A stretch of DNA of 10,492 nt from an uncultured Eubacteriales bacterium. Its GTDB lineage: Bacteria; Bacillota; Clostridia; Oscillospirales; Oscillospiraceae. Below are positions 6,706-10,492 of the stretch, piece by piece. Where the stretch lies: NCBI GenBank assembly GCA_900546615.1, contig URDJ01000064.1, positions 1 to 10,492 on the forward strand, in the 5' to 3' direction. Position numbers and translations under genes: made by a program. Position 1 is the first letter of the stretch, and every line of letters starts with the position of its first letter. The notes beneath the pieces were generated by a model that searched no databases, had not been told where the DNA came from, and saw only the letters and a program-made list of their open reading frames with translations.

Positions 6706-7668
6706 TCAGCCCTGATACTGCTTGTCGTAATTCTTCTGGATGCAGGATATGATCTTGGTTATCATGTCGTTTGCCGGGGTGGGTATGCCGAGCGCCTTGC
6801 CGTACTTGGAGATGGCGCCGTTGAGCGTACCTATCTCGGTCTGGCGCTTGAACATGAGCACGTCCTGGGCCATGGAGGGGAAGTAGTCCTCGATAGTGCC
6901 GCCGCCTACGGATTTGCGCAGTTCAGTCATAAAGGCGGAAGCCGTCATGGGGCAGCCCTTCGCCGTAGCGACCGCACAGCACTCGGTGACGACCTGGATG
7001 GCGAGGCCAGCGCCGTTCATGTCCTTCATGATGTCCTTGGCTTTTAGCCTGAGTATGGCGGACAGGGGATTGAAGGTGCAGTTCGTGATGATCTTCTGCC
7101 AGAGATGCGGGCGCACGTCGTCCCAGTACTTGCAGGGGCAGCCGCCGTCGTTAAAGAGCCGTTCGAGTTCCGCACCCGCCGCGTCCGCAAGCGGTCCGTG
7201 CTCGACGGCGCCGAAGTTCATCTGCAGACCATCCGCCGAGGGAGAGGAGATGCACTTGCCCGGCTCGGGCAGCTCCGTGCCGAGCACGCCGCTGCCGTAG
7301 AGCACCCTGTCCGCCGGGGCAACCTTCAGCAGCTTGTCCTCGTTGCCGAGGCCGTTCATGAGCGAGACCAGCACCGTCTCGGGACCGATGCAGGGCGCCG
7401 CGCCCTTTAGCGCCGCGTCCAGCTGCGGCGTCTTGGTCATGAAGATGACGATGTCCATGATGTCGATGTCGTCGGCCGAGTACGCGGTCTTGAAGCCGGT
7501 GAGCTGATGGGTCTCGCCGCCGTTCACGACGAAGGTCAGCCCGTCTGCGGCGATCTTGTCCATGTGCTCCTTGTAGGGGTCGACCAGCGTCAGGTCGGCC
7601 CCGCCGAGCCGCAGATAGCCCGCGAATACGCTTCCTGCCGCGCCGGAGCCGATCATTGCTATTTTCAT
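6706..7668 (-). CDS. Ketopantoate-reductase-family (ApbA/PanE-like) NAD(P)H dehydrogenase
   Basis: This 320-residue protein has the ketopantoate reductase layout. An N-terminal Rossmann fold carries GSGAAG (7-12) and a strand ending in D30 (LTLVD). MNGLGN lies at 104-109, the catalytic lysine at K192 (LWQKIITNCTFNP), and the C-terminal helical domain carries MAQDVLMFKRQTEIGTLNG with E278 and N283. All the usual catalytic residues appear intact. An acid at the end of the second strand (D30) usually favours NADH over NADPH. The family reduces 2-ketopantoate but also includes D-2-hydroxyacid dehydrogenases acting on branched 2-oxoacids. Lying 18 bases before the 2-oxoacid oxidoreductase genes, with no panB or panC nearby, it may interconvert a 2-oxoacid and its 2-hydroxyacid rather than make pantothenate. 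The start at 7668 has AAAGGAGG. Substrate is unproven. Confidence 0.88.
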   Translation of the reverse strand: MKIAMIGSGAAGSVFAGYLRLGGADLTLVDPYKEHMDKIAADGLTFVVNGGETHQLTGFKTAYSADDIDIMDIVIFMTKTPQLDAALKGAAPCIGPETVLVSLMNGLGNEDKLLKVAPADRVLYGSGVLGTELPEPGKCISSPSADGLQMNFGAVEHGPLADAAGAELERLFNDGGCPCKYWDDVRPHLWQKIITNCTFNPLSAILRLKAKDIMKDMNGAGLAIQVVTECCAVATAKGCPMTASAFMTELRKSVGGGTIEDYFPSMAQDVLMFKRQTEIGTLNGAISKYGKALGIPTPANDMITKIISCIQKNYDKQYQG

Positions 7669-7715
7669 TGTCCTGCCTCCTTTAGCTTTTTATGTCAAAA
7701 TACGTACATCCTTTT

Positions 7716-7970
7716 TCACTGGCCCCGCGCCACCATCGCCTCAAAGGTCGCTATGGTCTTGTCGCAGTATTTGGCCCACTCCGTCTCGTCAACGAAGGCG
7801 TATCTGTCGCCCGCCAGCACCTTCCTGCCCTTGCCCTGAGTGCCGTTGCAGTAGAGGATCAGGCCCTCACCCGTGTCGATGACATGGCAGGACGAAGGCA
7901 CGCTGCCGCAGAAATAGAGGTTGCCCCAGATCCTGAAGGGCTCCATCCGCTGTTTCCAGAGCTTTTTCAT
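7716..7970 (-). CDS. Shortened MBL-fold (metallo-beta-lactamase-like) protein, core missing
   Basis: The 84-residue frame starts at an ATG (7968-7970) that overlaps the CoA-transferase stop as ATGA. It has no strong ribosome-binding site, so it is probably translated by coupling. Residues 9-40 (MEPFRIWGNLYF, then SCHVIDTGEGLIL) look like the first strands of an MBL-fold hydrolase. Residues about 52-80 (LAGDRYAFVDETEWAKYCDK) look like the C-terminal helix of the same family. The middle is absent, including the HxHxDH zinc ligands, so it cannot be a normal metallohydrolase. The two ends are in frame and codon use looks like that of the neighbours, so the frame seems maintained. It could be a pseudogene fixed by an in-frame deletion, or a small protein with a new role. 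The assignment to MBL parents is from memory of family sequences. A second possible start is M9 at 7946. Confidence 0.7.
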   Translation of the reverse strand: MKKLWKQRMEPFRIWGNLYFCGSVPSSCHVIDTGEGLILYCNGTQGKGRKVLAGDRYAFVDETEWAKYCDKTIATFEAMVARGQ

Positions 7971-9277
7971 ACGAGCAGCCCCAGCTTTTTCGCCTCGGCG
8001 GTCAGCTCCTCGCGGAAATCCGGGTGCGCGACGGCTATGAGCCGCTTTGCGCGCACATCGAGCGTCTCGTACTTGAGGTCGGCGATGCCGTACTCCGTGA
8101 CGATGTACTCGACCTCGGCCCGGGGCGTCGTGATGGGCGTGCCCGCCGGGTGCGAGATGACGATCTTGGACTTGAGCGTCCCGTCCTTTTCCTTCCTTGT
8201 GGACTCGAGCGCTATGAAGGAGTGCCCGCCCTTCGACATCTGCGAGCCGCGCACGTAGTCGAGCTGCCCGCCTATGCCGCTGTACTGCTTGAAGCCTATG
8301 CCTTCCGCGGCGACCTGGCCCGTGATGTCCACCTGCATGGCGGAGTTTACCGAAATGACGTTGTCGTTTTTGGCGATTATGTAGGGGTCGTTCGAGTACA
8401 TGAAGCGCCGTGACTCGCACAGCGGGTTGTGGTCAAGGAAGCGGTTGAGCTTTTCGCTGCCCATGGCGAAGCCGAAGGTGCTGATGCCCTTGTCTATGGC
8501 CTTCATGGAGTTGTCCACGGCTCCGCATTCCATGAGGTCGGCCATGGACTCGACAAACAGCTCCGTGTGAATGCCGAGGTGCCGCTTGTTCTTGCAGCGG
8601 TAGCCCATGGCTATGCCGAGGCCGCCTATGCCGAACTGGATGCAGGCCCCGTCGGGTATGCGCTCGGCGATGATATCGGCTATCTTATTGTCCAGCTCCG
8701 ACGGCTCGGAGGCCGGCATGACGCAAAGCTCCTGAGTCTTGTCGATGACGCAGGTGACGTCCTTTATATTCACCATGTTGTCTACGCCGCGCACAAATGG
8801 AACGTTCTCGTTCACCTGCAGGATGACGCAGCGGGCCTGCTCGCACAGGGCCGTGTCTATGGGCGTGAGGCCAAAGCTCATCATGCCGTCCTCGTCCGGC
8901 GGCGTGGCGGCCATCATGATGACGTCGCCAGGGTGGACGCGGCTGCGGTCGTCGAAGGTGCGCGAGAGCTGGAGTATCTGCACGTTCACGTGGGAGCCCA
9001 TCTTGTACATGAAGGTGCGCTCGGCCGGGCCGAGAAAGAGGCTGTTCACGTTCACGTGCCCGTTGCAGGCCTTCGCCAGCGGCCGGTACAGCCCGCCGCC
9101 GAAGCCCATGTAGATGTTCACATTCTCTAGACGGTTCTTCTGCGCGCCCAGCTCGTCAAATAGCGCGTAGGGCAGTGACGAGAACATTGTCGAATGTATC
9201 GTGTCCCCGGAGCGCACATGGCTGATGGCCTCCTGCGCCGAGACTATCTTGTCAGCGTATTTTTCTCTCCAGTCCAT
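7967..9277 (-). CDS. Acetyl-CoA hydrolase/transferase family CoA-transferase (4-hydroxybutyrate/butyrate CoA-transferase-like)
   Basis: This 436-residue protein is first in the minus-strand operon and moves CoA between carboxylic acids, commonly with acetate or acetyl-CoA as one partner. Family features include an N-terminal domain with YMGFGGGLYRPL, the GIGGLGIAM loop (217-224), and a glutamate in LGIHTEL (E239) at the place of the catalytic Glu of 4-hydroxybutyrate CoA-transferase. The CoA-binding segment GIGGQLDYVRGSQ (335-347) and a C-terminal TEYGIADL (394-401) follow. Length is normal and the active site appears intact. The usual motif reads HSEM, so HTEL is a mild variant that may mark a different acid. 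The start at 9277 has a CCGGAGGT site. Next to a 2-oxoacid:ferredoxin oxidoreductase, the likely job is to release the acid from the acyl-CoA product or to activate a 2-hydroxyacid. The sequence does not decide between these. Confidence 0.93.
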   Translation of the reverse strand: MDWREKYADKIVSAQEAISHVRSGDTIHSTMFSSLPYALFDELGAQKNRLENVNIYMGFGGGLYRPLAKACNGHVNVNSLFLGPAERTFMYKMGSHVNVQILQLSRTFDDRSRVHPGDVIMMAATPPDEDGMMSFGLTPIDTALCEQARCVILQVNENVPFVRGVDNMVNIKDVTCVIDKTQELCVMPASEPSELDNKIADIIAERIPDGACIQFGIGGLGIAMGYRCKNKRHLGIHTELFVESMADLMECGAVDNSMKAIDKGISTFGFAMGSEKLNRFLDHNPLCESRRFMYSNDPYIIAKNDNVISVNSAMQVDITGQVAAEGIGFKQYSGIGGQLDYVRGSQMSKGGHSFIALESTRKEKDGTLKSKIVISHPAGTPITTPRAEVEYIVTEYGIADLKYETLDVRAKRLIAVAHPDFREELTAEAKKLGLLV

Positions 9278-9345
9278 AATTACCTCCGGTCATTCTGTCA
9301 AAATACCTAAAAATTTCTTCAAAAATCTTTTTCTTCTATGAAAAC

Positions 9346-9374
9346 AGTATAAACCTCCGGCCCGTTCGCGTCAA
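9346..9374 (-). promoter_or_regulatory. Sigma-70-type promoter of the minus-strand nine-gene operon
   Basis: On the minus strand TTGACG (9374-9369) and TATACT (9351-9346) are separated by exactly 17 bp. Transcription would begin near 9340 and leave an A/T-rich leader of about 60 bases before the CoA-transferase ATG. No other convincing promoter is seen inside the operon, whose gaps are all below 50 bases. Confidence 0.72.
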
Positions 9375-9392
9375 AAGCTGCTACTGCTTTTG
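9372..9392. promoter_or_regulatory. Inverted repeat overlapping the -35 box (possible operator)
   Basis: The arms CAAAAGC (9372-9378) and GCTTTTG (9386-9392) form a perfect 7-bp inverted repeat with a 7-base spacer. The left arm covers half of the -35 box of the CoA-transferase promoter. A dimeric regulator bound here would block that promoter. No regulator gene lies in the window, so its identity is unknown, and a 7-bp repeat could be chance. Confidence 0.35.
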
Positions 9393-9418
9393 GGTTTTGC
9401 GTCGTTAAAGTGCCGGTG

Positions 9419-9459
9419 AAAAAAGCGCAAAACGGCTTTCGGGCGTTTTGCGCTTTTTT
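9419..9459. terminator. Perfect 16-bp hairpin between divergent genes, bidirectional terminator-like
   Basis: The arms AAAAAAGCGCAAAACG (9419-9434) and CGTTTTGCGCTTTTTT (9444-9459) are perfect complements around a 9-base loop. The outer part gives six T residues on either strand, so it can end transcription in both directions. It lies upstream of both divergent genes rather than after one, so its likely role is to insulate them or to stop antisense transcription. Confidence 0.75.
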
Positions 9460-9470
9460 ATGGGTGCTGT

Positions 9471-9499
9471 TTGCAATAGCGGGGCGGCGGTGTTATATT
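9471..9499 (+). promoter_or_regulatory. Candidate promoter of the alpha/beta hydrolase gene
   Basis: TTGCAA (9471-9476) and TATATT (9494-9499) are 17 bp apart on the plus strand, just after the 9419-9459 hairpin. The start of transcription would be near 9506, leaving a leader of only about a dozen bases before the ATG at 9518. That still barely includes the ribosome-binding site. Confidence 0.5.
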
Positions 9500-9506
9500 G
9501 TTGGGC

Positions 9507-9512
9507 GGAGGG
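9507..9512 (+). promoter_or_regulatory. Ribosome-binding site fixing the alpha/beta hydrolase start
   Basis: GGAGGG lies 5 bases before the ATG at 9518. It supports that start over the in-frame GTG at 9410. The GTG would put the 16-bp hairpin and the promoter inside the coding sequence. Confidence 0.75.
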
Positions 9513-9517
9513 ATGGT

Positions 9518-10438
9518 ATGCTAATTTTATATATATTTGCGGCCGTGCTGGCGATATGCCTTGCAGTCTTCACCGTCACATTCATACTATTGGAGATCAA
9601 CATGCGCCCGGGCAAGGCCCCGGAACTCGCGCAGGTGAGCGTCGCGAAGCGCACGCGCTGGGCGCCGTACGCGGAGACTGTCTCGCGCCTTATCCTCGAG
9701 CTGCGCGAGCTTCCCTGGGAGGATGTGTATACGGATTCCTTTGACGGCCTGCGTCTGCACGCGCGGCTGCTGCGCGGGAATGGGGAAGACAATGTCATCC
9801 TCGTCCACGGCTACCGCTCGAGCGGGGAGAACGATTTTGCGGGAATTGCGCAGTATTACATAACCCGCGGCTTCGGCGTGCTGCTCGTGGACCAGCGCGC
9901 GCACGGGCAGAGTGAGGGCCGGCAGATCAGCTTCGGCACGCGCGAGCGCGATGATGTACGCCGCTGGGTGGAGTGCGCGCAAGCCAATCTCGGCGGCCGG
10001 CTCTGGCTGCACGGCGTATCCATGGGCGCGGCTACGGTGCTCATGGCGGCGGGAGATGGCTTCCCCGACCCCGTCGAGGGCATAGTTGCGGACAGCTCCT
10101 TCACCAGTCCGCGCGATGTGCTGGCTTATCAGATGACGAAGCAGTACCATCTGCCGCAGTTCCCCTTTGTGCCAATAGGCACGCTTGCCGGCATGCTGAT
10201 AGCGGGCCGGGACTTCGCCTGCGGCAGCGTAGTCCGGGCGGTAGCTCGCTCAGAGCAGCCGATGCTGTTCGTCTGTGGGGCTGAGGACCGGAGCATCCCG
10301 CCCGGTTCAACGGAAAAGCTCCGCGCGGCCCGGGGCGGACGCGACCCAATCCTGAAGGTCCCCGGCGCGAAACACGCCCTGGGCTGGCTGCAGGACCCGG
10401 AGGGCTATGCCAAAGCCCTCGACGGCTTTATAAAATGA
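9518..10438 (+). CDS. Membrane-anchored alpha/beta hydrolase (serine hydrolase)
   Basis: With the start at 9518 the protein has 306 residues. Residues 2-26 form one hydrophobic helix, probably an uncleaved anchor, followed by a linker and a catalytic domain from about 70. The oxyanion-hole motif is HGYRSSG (97-103), and DQRAHGQSEG lies at 125-134. The nucleophile elbow is GVSMG with S168. The acid is probably D257 in CGAEDRSIP and the base H286 in GAKHA, so the triad looks complete. The nearest type I recall is the YqkD/YfhR-like group of alpha/beta hydrolases, whose substrates are mostly undefined. The gene is transcribed away from the CoA-transferase operon and ends in its own terminator, so it appears to be a single-gene unit with no clear metabolic link to the neighbour. 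An esterase or peptidase activity at the membrane is likely. Confidence 0.9.
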   Translation: MLILYIFAAVLAICLAVFTVTFILLEINMRPGKAPELAQVSVAKRTRWAPYAETVSRLILELRELPWEDVYTDSFDGLRLHARLLRGNGEDNVILVHGYRSSGENDFAGIAQYYITRGFGVLLVDQRAHGQSEGRQISFGTRERDDVRRWVECAQANLGGRLWLHGVSMGAATVLMAAGDGFPDPVEGIVADSSFTSPRDVLAYQMTKQYHLPQFPFVPIGTLAGMLIAGRDFACGSVVRAVARSEQPMLFVCGAEDRSIPPGSTEKLRAARGGRDPILKVPGAKHALGWLQDPEGYAKALDGFIK

Positions 10439-10445
10439 AAAAGGG

Positions 10446-10485
10446 CCTGTCGCAGAATGGAAAAATTCTGCGGCAGGTTTTCTTT
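10446..10485 (+). terminator. Intrinsic terminator of the alpha/beta hydrolase gene
   Basis: Arms 10446-10458 (CCTGTCGCAGAAT) and 10465-10477 (ATTCTGCGGCAGG) pair over 13 positions with one G-T wobble, around the loop GGAAAA. The T-rich TTTTCTTT tail starts right after the stem. The hairpin begins 7 bases after the stop codon. Confidence 0.9.
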
Positions 10486-10492
10486 AGCTGGG

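Noticed and set aside
9296..9306. 11-bp sequence TGTCAAAATAC repeated at 7693-7703, containing TTGACA on the minus strand
   Set aside because: Neither copy has a usable -10 box at the right distance ahead of its gene; at 9296 it would fall on the start codon. Two copies of an A/T-rich 11-mer in short gaps are weak evidence for a regulatory repeat.
9410..9517. GTG start at 9410 for the alpha/beta hydrolase
   Set aside because: The extension would encode through a perfect 16-bp terminator-like hairpin and a candidate promoter. The ATG at 9518 has GGAGGG and begins a clean membrane anchor.

Overview
The window is about 10.5 kb of GC-rich DNA (roughly 60%, my estimate by eye) from an anaerobic, fermentative bacterium. 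It probably belongs to the Bacillota, class Clostridia, perhaps an Oscillospirales-type gut lineage. The reasons are strong AGGAGG-type ribosome-binding sites, S-layer homology (SLH) domains of the clostridial type, a ferredoxin-linked 2-oxoacid oxidoreductase and an acetyl-CoA hydrolase/transferase-family CoA-transferase. The taxon is inferred; no marker gene is present. The first 49 bases are not genomic: they match the Illumina P7/Nextera adapter, so the left edge is the true end of a contig.

Left part, plus strand (50-3490): a possible gene tail, a 19-codon reading frame, then a two-gene operon. The first gene is a membrane adenylate cyclase with an extracellular CHASE2 sensor domain and a complete class III catalytic site. 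The second overlaps it by 4 bp and encodes a secreted six-bladed NHL propeller with three SLH domains that should hold it in the cell wall. Together they look like an envelope-sensing and cAMP-producing unit. A hairpin terminator follows.

Middle part, minus strand (9374 down to 3575): one long, tightly spaced operon with a good sigma-70-type promoter at its head and an intrinsic terminator at its end. In transcription order it encodes a CoA-transferase; an 84-residue, internally deleted MBL-fold protein; a ketopantoate-reductase-family dehydrogenase; a two-cluster ferredoxin; the alpha, beta and gamma subunits of a 2-oxoacid:ferredoxin oxidoreductase; and two small paralogous proteins of 70 and 71 residues. 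The plausible chemistry is oxidative decarboxylation of a 2-oxoacid, for example one from branched-chain amino acids, to an acyl-CoA and reduced ferredoxin. The CoA-transferase would release the acid, and the dehydrogenase would interconvert the 2-oxoacid and its 2-hydroxyacid. The substrate cannot be read from sequence. The small paralogue pair and the shortened MBL protein are the least explained parts.

Right part, plus strand (9419-10485): a perfect 16-bp hairpin and a short promoter region, then a membrane-anchored alpha/beta hydrolase with an intact Ser-Asp-His triad, ending in its own terminator.

I saw no rRNA, tRNA, CRISPR array, insertion sequence or phage gene.
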